A DNA stretch of 64,000 nucleotides, from the NCBI GenBank assembly GCA_947683625.1, contig CANTUR010000124.1, positions 2,144,001-2,208,000 on the forward strand, in the 5' to 3' direction. The DNA is from Mallotus nudiflorus (Eukaryota > Streptophyta > Magnoliopsida > Malpighiales > Euphorbiaceae). Below the pieces are notes generated by a model. That model saw only the letters and a list, made by a program, of their open reading frames with translations. It was not told the DNA's origin and ran no database searches. The translations under genes were made by a program, and so were the position numbers. Shown here one piece after another: positions 24,035 to 34,521 of this stretch (the first letter of the stretch is position 1; each line of letters opens with the position of its first letter).

Positions 24035-25076
24035 TATCATACTCGATCGTATGATATTGATTATACTCGGTCGTATAATTGATTTAGGATCCATTGCATT
24101 CGGTCATACAATGCCGACTACACTCGGTCGTATAGTCTGTTTTTTATAAGAAACATCATTCTCGTCGTATGATGCCAATTATACTCGGTCGTGTAATCGA
24201 TTTAGGAATACATTGCACTCGATCATACAATGCTGACTACACTCGGTCATATAGTCTATTTTTTATAAGAAACATTACACTTGGTCATATAATCAATTGA
24301 TGAATACATTGCACTTGGTTGTACAATGCTAACTACACTCAGTCGTACAGTCTATTTTTGATAAGAAATATCATACTCGGTCATATGATACTAATTATAC
24401 TCAGTCATATAATCGATTGAGGATACATTACACTCGATTGTATAATGCCGATTAAACTCGGTTGTATAGTCTATTTTTGATAAGATGCTAATTATACTCG
24501 GTCGTATGATGCTAATTATACTCAGTCATATAATTAATTGATAAATACATTGCACTCGATCGTACAATGTCGACTATACTCGATCGTATAGTCTGTTTTT
24601 GATAAGAAACATCACACTCGGTCATATGATGTTGATTATACTCGGTCGTATAATCGATTTGGTGAATACATTTCACTCGGTCGTATAATGCCAACTACAC
24701 TCGATTGTATAGTCTATTTTTTATAAAAAACATCACACTCGGTCGTATGATGCTAATTATACTTGGTTGTATGATCGGTTGAGGAATACATTGCACTCGG
24801 TCATACAATGTCGACTACACTCAGTTGTATAGTCTATTTTTTATAAGAAACATCACACTCGGTCATATGATGCTAATTGTACTTAGTCGTATAATCGGTT
24901 GAGGAATACATTGCACTCGGTCATATAATACCGACTACACTCAGTCGTATAATCTATTTTTGATAAGAAATATCACACTCGATCGTATGATGCTGATTAT
25001 ACTCGGTCGTATAATCGATTTGGTGAATACATTGCACTCGGTCATACAATGTTGACTACACTTGGTCGTATAGTTT
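24035..25076. repeat. Higher-order palindromic minisatellite in element A (about 9 units of 120 bp)
   Basis: Between the 3' LTR and the antisense ORF. Each unit of about 119-121 bases (unit starts near 24151, 24270, 24607, 24727, 24848, 24968) holds four palindromes, each with the core TCGGTC or TCGATC. The arm pairs are CATCAYAC/GTATGATG, GATTATAC/GTATAATC, CATTGCAC/GTACAATG and GACTACAC/GTATAGTC. They are separated by fixed spacers (GATTTAGGAATA and TATTTTTTATAAGAAA). One unit is shortened (about 24270-24365). Tandem repeats near the 3' end are typical of Ogre elements, but I do not know of this structure. Confidence 0.9.
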
Positions 25077-25594
25077 AAATTGTCTTATATGATTATACTG
25101 CAATCCATAATTGCTCACAAATTTGGTTGTTTGAGTTGAATGCCTTGAATTTTTTTTTAATTAGCACTTTTGTGGACTGACTTTAAATTTTGCTGTGTTG
25201 ATTGACTTTGCAAGTTGAGTATACCCCCTTCTGAATTTGAAATTCCTATAAAATTTTTGAAGTTAGTTTTAACAAGATGAATGTACAAAAGTATATTATT
25301 ATTTTGAATATTTATAAAAAAGTTCATCACTTTGCACGAGATAACATGTACTTAACCAATCTCCTTAATTTTGATCCTCATGACTATCATTTATTTACCA
25401 TTCACAAAGGGTAGAGGCATCGTTAACCATTTTATACTGAGAGCATATGTTTTACCAAGTGAAGAGCTTACTTCCACACCTAAATTCAGAAAGAATTCAC
25501 TAGACAAAACTTATGGTATTTGAGCATAAATGGATCAGATTCTAAGTATCAAAATAATCTTTGAATTATTTTTGTACTTTTCTTCTTTATTCGA
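25077..25594. other. Non-coding 3' region of element A
   Basis: No ORF. It contains one copy of CTGCAATCCATAATTGCTC (about 25089), the motif that is expanded into a tandem array in element B. Confidence 0.6.
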
Positions 25595-25925
25595 GTATTC
25601 CCCACCTTTCTCATATTACTCAGTGTGGATACCATTGGAAAAGTCCTTTGGATACTCATACTCATATAGAGCATTGGAGTAAATAAAGTAATTTTTGGCA
25701 TGGTCCTCTTTTAGTGTTCCCTGCCTTTCTTATATTAATCAGCGTGGATATCACCAGAGGTTTTATATTGATACTCTTACTCATTTCTGAGCATTGGAGT
25801 AAATTATGCTTGCTCTTTTTCTATTCTCCTCTTAGTATTCCCCCGCCTTTCTCGCATTACTCAGCGTGACCGTCAAGGGATTTTGTACTCATACTCATTT
25901 CTGAGTATTAGAGTAGATTACATGC
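25595..25925. repeat. Three copies of the GTGGATACC box in element A
   Basis: Three units of about 110-120 bases, each with CCTTTCTCATATTACTCAGY-type sequence, GTGGATACC, a TTTGGATACTC-like block, and a terminal GAGCATTGGAGTAAA. The same triple block occurs in element B, and a single copy lies in the outer element. Confidence 0.8.
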
Positions 25926-26934
25926 ACATTTATCATTCACAAGACTGAAATGATACCCTAAAATTTATTCAATTTATACCACAAGTCCACAGATTTTGTC
26001 TTTGTATATTCCTCCCCTTATTTGGGTGCAAAGCAAGCATTAGATTGATTAGAGTTTAGAAATTCTCAGCATAGAACTATTAATAAGACATTTGAATTCT
26101 ACGAGACTAATAAAAGAAAGCCACTAAAATCAAAGGTCTTGAGATAAATTTTCACACATAATCTCGTGAAGTGGATGAATTTCCTTTCAATTTGTGAATT
26201 TTCTTATTAAGGATTTATTTTATTGCAGAATCAAAGGGGATAGAGTTGTACTACTTCCCTTTGGTATTTGCATAGGGTGAGGTTTTGACGAGTGATTGAC
26301 ATTTGCTATCTTGCCCATTCTTATTGATATATCAGTTCCTTTTCCCTTTTTCATTCTCTTTTATTTTCCCTGCACAAAATACTATAAGTTAGTATGGTCT
26401 ATTCGCAAGTGAACAAATTTTATCAAAATGCAGTGTTTTTCATTTTTGCATTCTTCCCTTTAGATTTGTGGTGATGATGTCTCCAATCACAGGGTCGTGA
26501 TGCTCCACCATTAAAGTTGTGGCTTTATCCCATTGATGCTATGGTAAAGGGCTTCATTTCTCTTCTTAACATTTCCTTCAAAAGAAGAGATTTAGGAGTT
26601 AGAGGTTTTTATTTCATAATTAAAGAAGTTTTCAGAGTGCATTCATCTAAAGTTTTGAGTGCATTCTTCCCTTTCATATTGAATCTGAGGAGCTTGAGCA
26701 TCTTATCTATCCTTTTAAAGTTTTCAGGACAATGCTTCTTAGTAGTGTCACTGTTCTTATTTTCATTCTTTCAGATGTTTCACAAGTGGATACTCTGACT
26801 ATTTTCCTGTTCTTTCAACACTAATTTCAAACGTTAGTAGCAAAGTATTTGCACGATCTTGTCTAGGCTTAAAGACTTTTATTATATAAAATAAGTGTTT
26901 CATAAAATATGTATGCAAGTGTATGCATGATATG
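25926..26934. other. Non-coding region between the repeat block and the antisense ORF of element A
   Basis: No domain is recognised. A plus-strand frame at 26517-26798 is partly collinear with element B (shared GAGGAGCTTGAGCATC near 26694) and could be a decayed upstream exon of the antisense ORF. This is weak. Confidence 0.4.
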
Positions 26935-28093
26935 CATGATCCTAATGGGTCTCCTATTTGGAACAGAGCCACTCATCAATAGCCTGTCAGTTTGAGCATT
27001 GAATAATTTACTGTTGGTACTTTCTGGGATGCTAAGGATCATGTATTTAGATTTAACGAGCAAGAGCTATGTCCCATAATAGAGGAGTTTGCTACTATTA
27101 TGGGATGTTCACTAAGTTCAACTGCTACCATTGCTCTCCCAAACCTTGAAATAGAGTTCCCCAACAGATTAATAGCATTCTTTGATATGCCCCCAAATAT
27201 TATCTACATGCACACACATAATGTTGAAACCATTAGTCTTCCCTTTTTGATTTCCTCTTGTAAAACTAGAGACAAAACCAGTGCTGCTTGGATTAGAACT
27301 GTCACCTTCTGCCTATATGCTCAATTTCTGCTAGTATCTTCTAATGGAGATGCTGATGTAAGAATCATTAGTATCTTAAAATAGGTAGAAACTGGAGCTA
27401 ATCCTGTGTCTGTCATACTTGCTGAAACTATCATTGGGTTAGATAATTTCAAAGTTCGAAATCGACTCTCAAACAGTCTACTTCTCCTTAAGGTATGTAA
27501 CCTTTTTTTTTAAGCTTAGCCGCCTTTCAGGTTTTTAACTTAGCTTTTTTTTTTTTAGATTTAGTTACAGGAGAAATTAAGTCTACTTGATGCCCCTCCC
27601 AATGATTTGACTTATCAACCTCATCATCTACAATCCCATCCTTTGAAGATAAAGAATAAGTATACTAGAGATCAATGGGTTGATTGGATGAAAGGCATTG
27701 CTGATACAAAGATTACTTGGACTTGTCCTTAGTGGAGATTAAAATTTATGACCATCAACTTGTATTACAACTGTATCCCTATTCTCGGATTATACTCTTA
27801 AACCCTTCTTTCTCCTTTACACCTTTGCCGTCAGTATGGTCGCCCTCAATTCATTATTGCTATTATGACTGACTTTGAAGGTTTCCTTCTGAGGCAAGAC
27901 TTCTTGGACAAGGTGAAGAACTTGTGGCCTCATAGAGCTTTAGAACGCAATTTGTGCCTAGATGCTGACATAACTACTGATGACAACTACAAGACTTGGG
28001 TTACTATGCAATCTACAGAATCACCAAAACTTATTAAATATAAAAGGACTCAAATATTATTAGATGAGTCAAGAAAGAAACAAAAACATAACT
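26935..28093 (+). pseudogene. Antisense gene-like ORF of element A, plant-mobile-domain-like
   Basis: The plus strand, opposite to gag-pol, encodes a protein-like sequence in pieces: about 27010-27384 (FWDAKDHVFRFNEQELCPII, then EEFATIMGC and LISSCKTRDKTSAAWIRT), then VETGANPVSVILAETIIGLD to about 27490, a T-rich stretch that looks like an intron (27496-27556), and 27557-28093, ending LIKYKRTQILLDESRKKQKHN. The layout resembles the aminotransferase-like plant mobile domain found in some host genes and in antisense ORFs of Tat-lineage retrotransposons. Stops at 27382, about 27730 and about 27800 show decay. Function unknown; the family call is from memory and needs a profile search. Confidence 0.55.
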
Positions 28094-28429
28094 AGTGGTA
28101 TCATAAGTCTAGTTTCTTATGTTTTATTTTTCTTTAAGTCTTGTAATAAAGATAGAATACACAATATTCAACAAAAATGTCTTTTTAATTTATTTCATTA
28201 TCCAAGGAAAAAATGAGTACATTTATTACATCACATGACATAACTCCTGTTATCAGCTAGTCTTTTCAAATTTTCTAACTGAACATTTTTCTTCTCATTT
28301 TCATTTCCCTATCTTTTGCCTGATCAGCCCTTTACGGGTTTTCTGAACAACGAGAATGTCCTAACTTTTGCATAACTAGCCTTTTCAGGTTTTCTAATTA
28401 GTGGACTTTTTTTTTTTTTGTAAAAGGTA
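28094..28429. other. Spacer between pol and the antisense ORF of element A
   Basis: The convergent ends of minus-strand pol and the plus-strand antisense ORF. Its AT-rich pyrimidine tracts match element B at 43260-43540. Confidence 0.5.
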
Positions 28430-31400
28430 GTATTTCTTGAGGCGATCCAGGTTAACTGGCTCAGTGAACTCATTCCCTTCTAGATCTGATATCTTCGCGG
28501 CTCCCTTGGGTAGAATTGTCTTAACTAATACGGCCCTTCCCAATTTGGTCTGAATTTTCCTCTCAAGTCAAACACCATTGCCCTTGCGTGCTTTAATACC
28601 ATATCTCCAACTTTTATCTTTCCTCACTTAACTTTTTTTGTTGAATGCTCTTGCTATTCTCCTCTGATAAATCTGAGTATGGAATAAAGCATCCATCCTT
28701 TTCTTATCTAGTGATACAAGGTAATCAAACCTCTTTTGCATCCATTCACTCTCGGGGATCTTTGCTTCCATAACCACCCTCAAGGATTTAATTTCTATCT
28801 CTATGGGTAGAATTGCTTCACAACCATATACTAACGAGAATGGAGTTTATCCCGTAGCCGTACGTGTTGTAGTTTTGTATCCCCACAAAATAAAAAGAAG
28901 GAGTTCAGACCAGTCCTTATGTGTCTTCACCATCTTAGAGAGAATCTTCTTTATATTTTTATTAGCCGCTTCTACTGCTCCATTAGCCTAAGGTCGATAA
29001 GGTGAGGACTTATGATGCTCAATCTTGTATCTTTGTAACAACTCATCGATTTTTGCCTAAAACTAAACTCCATTGTCTGTCACAATATGATGTGGGACCC
29101 CAAACCTACAAATGAGGTTCTTCTTAATGAACCTTGCCATTTGTCTAGCTTTTAAGGTGCCAAAGGACTCTGCTTCTACCCATCTTGAAAAGTAATCAAT
29201 TGCGACCACTATATATTTATGACCATTTGAAGCAGTTGGTTTTACTTCCCCTATTATATCTATTGCCTAGGTTGTAAAGGCCCATGGAGATGTTAAACTG
29301 TTTAGAACTGTAGAGGGAAGGTAATTGAGGTTCCCATGTATTTGACATTGATAGCATTCTCTTATTATTCGGATGCAGTCCTTTTCCATGCCCAATAGTA
29401 TCCCTGCTGAGTAATCTTCTTTGCTAGAATCATCCCATTCATATGTGATCCACAGACTCCTGCATGAATTTCTCTCATTACCTACACTGCTTCATCCTTC
29501 TTGAGACATCTCAGCTGTATTCCATTTGGCATCCTTCTGTATAATATCACATCATGACTCGCATAATGACGTGCAAGAACACGAAGAGCATATCTATCTT
29601 TGGAAGTTGCTTCATCTGGGTATCTTCTTTCCTCGATAAATCTCTAGATGTCATAAAACCATGGCTTTTCCTCTGACCCTATCTAAATATTCATGACATG
29701 TTCTTTGCCATAACATGAAACTTGCATTTTCATTATCACCAAAGGTTTCATCACCGATCCCGTCGGTTTATCCCACATTGAAGAAAGTGTTACCAAAGCA
29801 TCCGCCATCTAATTCTCATCTCTTGGTAGATGCATAAAAAGACATTTGATGAAATTCTTTATCAGCTTTTTTAAATAATGGATGTAAGGTTTCAGTCTTT
29901 CTTCTTTTACTTCCCTCTCTTCATTAGCTTGGCTGATGACCAACATGGAATCTCTGTAAACCAATAGGTCTTTTGCTCCGATTGCCAATGCTGCTTTCAT
30001 ACCATAGATACATACCTTATATTTAGCCAAATTATTGGTAACCCTGAAGTCTAATTTCTAGGCCATTGGGATGGTTTCTCCTTTTGGTGTGATAAGAATT
30101 ACTCCTAACCTTGCTCCTCTATTATTCACTGCTCCATCGAAATAAAGTTTCCATTCTTGGTGTTCTATTACTGCTAAGTTCTCATCTGGAAACTCTAGAT
30201 TCCACTGCTCATTTTCTTTGACTACATTCTGGGCTAGAAACTTTACTACAGCTCTGCCTTTGATGACTTTATAGTGACGTATTATATATCAAACTCCATT
30301 AAAAGTACCAACCATCTAGACATCTTTCCAGTCAAAGCCGGTGTTTGGAACAAGTATTTTAAAAGATCTATCCTTGAAATGGCTTGTACTTTATAGGACT
30401 GGAAGTAATGCCTTAATTTCTTTGTAGCCCAGATCATTATCAAACATGTCTTCTTTACAAGATTGTACTTTTCCTCATATGGCAGGAACTTTTTACTGAG
30501 GTAGTATATAGCGTACTCCACCCCTTTGGGCCCTTCTTGTGCTAGCATTGCTCCCATCGCCTTTTCTTCCAAAGCCAAATATAAGATTAAAGGCTTACCT
30601 TGTTTTGGTGGCCTTAATACAGGAGGGTTAGTAAGGTATTCCTTAATCTTATCAAAGGCTTTCTAGCGTTCTTCATTCCACTCCATATGCTAATTCTTCC
30701 TCAAGAGCTTGAAAATCGGGTCGCAGACCATAGTAAGTCTTACAATAAACCTACTGATGTACTACAGTTTTTCGATGAACCCTCGTACTTCCTTCTTTGT
30801 TCTTAGCACTGGCATCTCCTGAATGGCTTTGATCTTGTCTTGATCAACTTCTATTCCTCTATTGATGATTATGTGCCCCAATAACTTTCCTGAAGTTACC
30901 CAAAGATGCATTTCTTTAGGTTAAGCTTTAGGTTATATTTTTTTTATTCTTCCTAACAACTTATCCAAAGCCTCAAAGTGTCCTTCTTTTGTTTCAGACT
31001 TTACCATCATGTCGTCAACATAGACTTCCACTTCCTTATGCATCATATCATGAAATAAGGCAGTGGCTGCTCTTTGATAAGTTACTCCTGCGTTCTTCAA
31101 TCCGAACGGCATCACCTTGTAGCAATACGTTCCCCATTCTACGATGAAAGCAGTTTTGATTTTATCCATAACTGCCATCATTATCTAATTATAACTTGAG
31201 AACCCATCTATAAACGAGTACATCATACTAGATGTTGCACTATCCACAATTACATGAATATGGGGTAAAGGAAAATCATCCTTTGGACATGCCTTATTCG
31301 GGTCCCTGAAGTCTATACACATTCAAACTTTTCCATCTTTCTTAGGAACTAGTACTATATTTTCCAACCATTGAGGGTACTCCACAACTTCTAGAAAACC

Positions 31401-31480
31401 AGCCTGGATTTGCTTAGCGACTTCTTCCCTTATCTTTTCTGTCTACTCGGGCCTTAACCTACGAAGTTTTTGCTTAATAG
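28430..31480 (-). pseudogene. pol of element A: RT, RNase H, integrase, interrupted
   Basis: Minus-strand order: RT (31480-30900) with MCIDFRDPNKACPKDDFPLP, YKVMPFGLKNAGVTYQR and the catalytic YVDDMM; RNase H region (about 30640-29790) with AIYYLSKKFLPYEEKYNLVK and a second Tat-type RNase H-like part (YKVCIYGMKAALAIGAKDLL, YRDSMLVISQAN); integrase (about 29500-28430) with a C-terminal WEGP-like and ILPKGAAKISDLEGNEF block ending DRLKKYY. Many stops and frameshifts. The duplicated RNase H arrangement is a hallmark of the Tat lineage. Confidence 0.8.
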
Positions 31481-32149
31481 GTTTAACTTTAGGATAAGTT
31501 GGAATGTGATGCTCCGCAATTCCCCTATCTAACCCTGGCATATCCTCATAGCACCAAGCAAATGCTACCTTTCTTTTAATTAATATTCTCTCAAAATTTT
31601 CCCTCTTTTCAGGAGTTAAGTCATGTGATATAGAAATGTGTTTTGGTTATTCATTTGTGCCCATGTTTAATGAATCTAATTGAATAGAGTTAATGTCAAA
31701 CATGCATGAACGATCATTATTAAAATGCACAAGACCATCAGAATCAACATCACACAAGTAAGCCAAACCAGAATTTATATCATTGACCATAAAATAAAAC
31801 AAGTTCTATTCAAAGAAGATAATAAGAAAATTTTTCCTATTCTAGATGCTAAGGATGCTAAGTCTTATGTTGGTTATCCTTCAAGTGCCTAACATAATGG
31901 CTATTCTTGCACTTCCTCATCCTTGTTGTCTTGCACTATGTTCTCAATAATCCATTCCTTGTAGATCCTATAGGGCATATTGACATGTTCCTTTACACTA
32001 AGGTAATACTTTTTATATCCTTCTTTGACGAAGCTCTCATTCAATGGTTTTCCTTTCTTTCCATCCTTCCATACTTCCACTTTATATGTTTTGTTATCTT
32101 GCACCTTCTCATCATTAAACTCCTCGCCTCATCCTGTAGGTATAATTGA
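31481..32149 (-). other. gag-pol linker of element A, protease not found
   Basis: Where a protease should lie, the minus-strand translation shows a short basic/acidic frame (32104-31901), stops, and then the stretch leading into RT (DMPGLDRGIAEHHIPTYPKV). I see no D-[ST]-G-[AS]-type active site. Element B has the same structure, so the loss probably predates both insertions. Confidence 0.5.
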
Positions 32150-33690
32150 CTCGAAGGGTATGTCAAAAGAAGGTGGTTTAGTGTAAAACACCTTGTAGTT
32201 AAACTTGCCTGAGGGCTGACCAGCAAATCTTCTACCTCTTCCACACCTTTGGGAGCATTAGGAGATTTCTCAGTAGTTTTAAGGCTTAGATCCTTAAAAG
32301 AGTTTAGCACTTCTTCTTTGCTCGCTCCTGAGTTGATCATCATGGTGGTTGGGGGTGGTACGTTTCGGTAATTTAGGAAAGGATTATTTCGGGTGTTTGG
32401 ATTTGGGTTTGATTTTTCAAGGTCTATGATTTTTTCGGAGTCTATGAGGTTTTGGATTTCCTATTTAAGACACATGCAAAAGTTAATAGAATGACCAATA
32501 ACTTGATGAAATTTACAATAACTATTTTGATCAAAATTAGGTAGGTTTGGGTTTGGTGGTCTAGAAGGGGTTAAGGGTCTAAGAAGGCCTTTTTGAATGA
32601 GATGGTCTAGGACTTTAAATAAAGGTTAGTTAAAATTTGAGAATCTCCTAGGTTGTTGGATGGCATGAACTCCTATGACTCGGCTGGTATTTCCTTGCTG
32701 TATGCCCCCAGTTGTGTAGTTTCTCACTCCAGTGTTCCTAGTGGCCTTCTTTTTCTCATTTTCGATCTCTTCAGCCTGTAACCCATCATCATAAAGATCT
32801 ACAAACGTCTTAGGGTTCATTATTTACAACCTCTCCACTAGATTAGGTGACACATTTTGGACTATCATTCTAACCTGGTCCTTCTCTACTAATTTATTCT
32901 TCATCATTCCTGCCTTATTCATGAACCTATTCAGAAAATCTGAAAATGATTCATTGGGCTTCTGCTGGGTTAGCTCCATATCTCTTATAGACACCTCAAG
33001 CCTAGTATTGTAGTAATATTGCTTTAGAAAAGCAGTGCACAGCTCCCTCCAATCTACCCATGATACCAATTAACGACCATTCCTTCTAAGGACATCACAA
33101 ACAACTTAGTAACCACAGCCAAAGGAGCCTCTCATAGTAGTTGTGTATTGACTAAGATGAATCCTCGGGTCCCCAGTACCATCAAACTTCTACAACTGTG
33201 GCATTTTGAATTTGTCAGGTAGCATGTCTTACTCAAATTGCATCATATCATCAAAGTCAAAAGGGTATCCTAGGCCTTGTCCCCTCATCAACTCCTCCAT
33301 CTTAGACATCTTTTGAGTTAATGCCTTCATCTATCTAGATTCCAGCTCTTGAACTTGCTCAAGTGATTCCTCACTTTTTCAACCGTGTAACTCTCAACAT
33401 CCTCAAGTTTCGTGTCATTGTTAATAGGTAGTGGACCTATGACAGGTGGGTGGTGCAACAGCAGCAGGTGGCGACATCAGTCCTGCTAGAGCTTGTCTTA
33501 ACTCGTCTTGCATCATTGCTCTCATATCATTAATTAATGCTCTTTTGATATCTTCTAGGGTCCAGTTCCCTCCCTCTTATTGTTCCATTCTTTCAATTCG
33601 TTTAGGTTGCGTAGCTTTCAAAAAATTAATGGGGCTCTTTTCCAGTCTGCTAAGGATCTCTTTCTTGATTAATTGAGGGCTTGAATCAGT
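32150..33690 (-). pseudogene. gag of element A
   Basis: Minus strand. The coiled-coil-like N-terminal part (MEELMRGQGLGYPFDFDD) is followed by the retrotransposon gag domain (33069-32824: WRELCTAFLKQYYYNT, RDMELTQQKPNESFSDFLNR, MNKAGMMKNKL), a linker (32820-32626, NPKTFVDLYDDGLQAEEIE), and an atypical zinc-knuckle-like CKFHQVIGHS...C at about 32520-32460. Stops break the frame several times. Gag forms the particle shell in functional elements. Confidence 0.75.
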
Positions 33691-34503
33691 TCTCACTAGT
33701 CTGCCACCTTTTCGACTCTAAACACAGGAAGACCCTAACAAATCTATGATGGCTGCAAGACAAATGGTTAATATGATGCATGAGATGCATGTATGCATGA
33801 TGCACATGCTATGCAGTAAGTAGCAAGTAACAAGTTAGGTATACTTACATCCTTCCAACCTTATTCCTCCTGCACACATATTCAATGGTGAGTCTTTTTT
33901 CCTAGGATTTTTGGTCTTGGTCTTAATATCAACAGGGGATATCAGGGACCGACGCGCATGCCAAATCTCTCAAAGCAAAATAGAAGCACAGAAATAGCAT
34001 TTCTAGGTGTAAAAGATTAACCCAATCTTTATTAACCTTAACAGGCTTCTAAAGTATGGGCTTGGGCCTTTACAGATAGAAATACCTCATGGCAACATTC
34101 ATAAGCAATTTGGGTAAACCCTAGGGGAAATAACTAAGCCACTATATGTGGTTAGGGTCCAGTAATAAGGTCAAGGTTCCCTTAGCAAGATGCTCTCCTT
34201 TATGGACTTTGAGTTACAGGCCAAGGTCAGAGGGGCCCAACATCCTTTGCAAACTCGAGAGAAGACTACCCCCTTAAGGACTTAGGTTACAAGCTCTGGT
34301 CAGATGAGCTTGGTAATCTCTCTTGGATCGAGTTAAGGCTAAGAGTGATGGTTAGTCAATCTACAACCCCATGAAGCTATTGGAATCATGGAGTCATAAA
34401 CCAACGCCATCGGTTTAGTAGGGACATGCAAAATGAATGCAAGAATAAAATAATAATTAATAAAATAATTCTAAAGAACACAAGTAGAATCAGTATCTCT
34501 TAT
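33691..34503 (-). other. 5' untranslated internal region of element A
   Basis: No coding signal. The matching region in element B is 48900-49790. A GCATGA/ATGCAT-rich stretch near 33765-33815 is shared by both. Confidence 0.55.
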
Positions 34504-34520
34504 CCTCAGTGGAGTCGCCA
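34504..34520 (-). promoter_or_regulatory. Primer binding site of element A
   Basis: On the minus strand TGGCGACTCCACTGAGG lies one base after the 5' LTR. The TGGCGACTCC type is the one I associate with Ogre elements (tRNA-Arg primer). Confidence 0.65.
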
Positions 34521-34521
34521 C

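Noticed and set aside
24035..25076. CRISPR-like array (regular short repeats with spacers)
   Set aside because: The repeats are palindromic sub-units of a tandem minisatellite inside a plant retrotransposon. The spacers are the same from unit to unit, and there are no cas genes. A plant nuclear context excludes it.
31901..32149. Overlapping frames on both strands at the end of element A gag
   Set aside because: Only the minus strand is collinear with gag of element B. The plus-strand frame is a shadow, and the 67-residue minus frame could not be tied to a domain.
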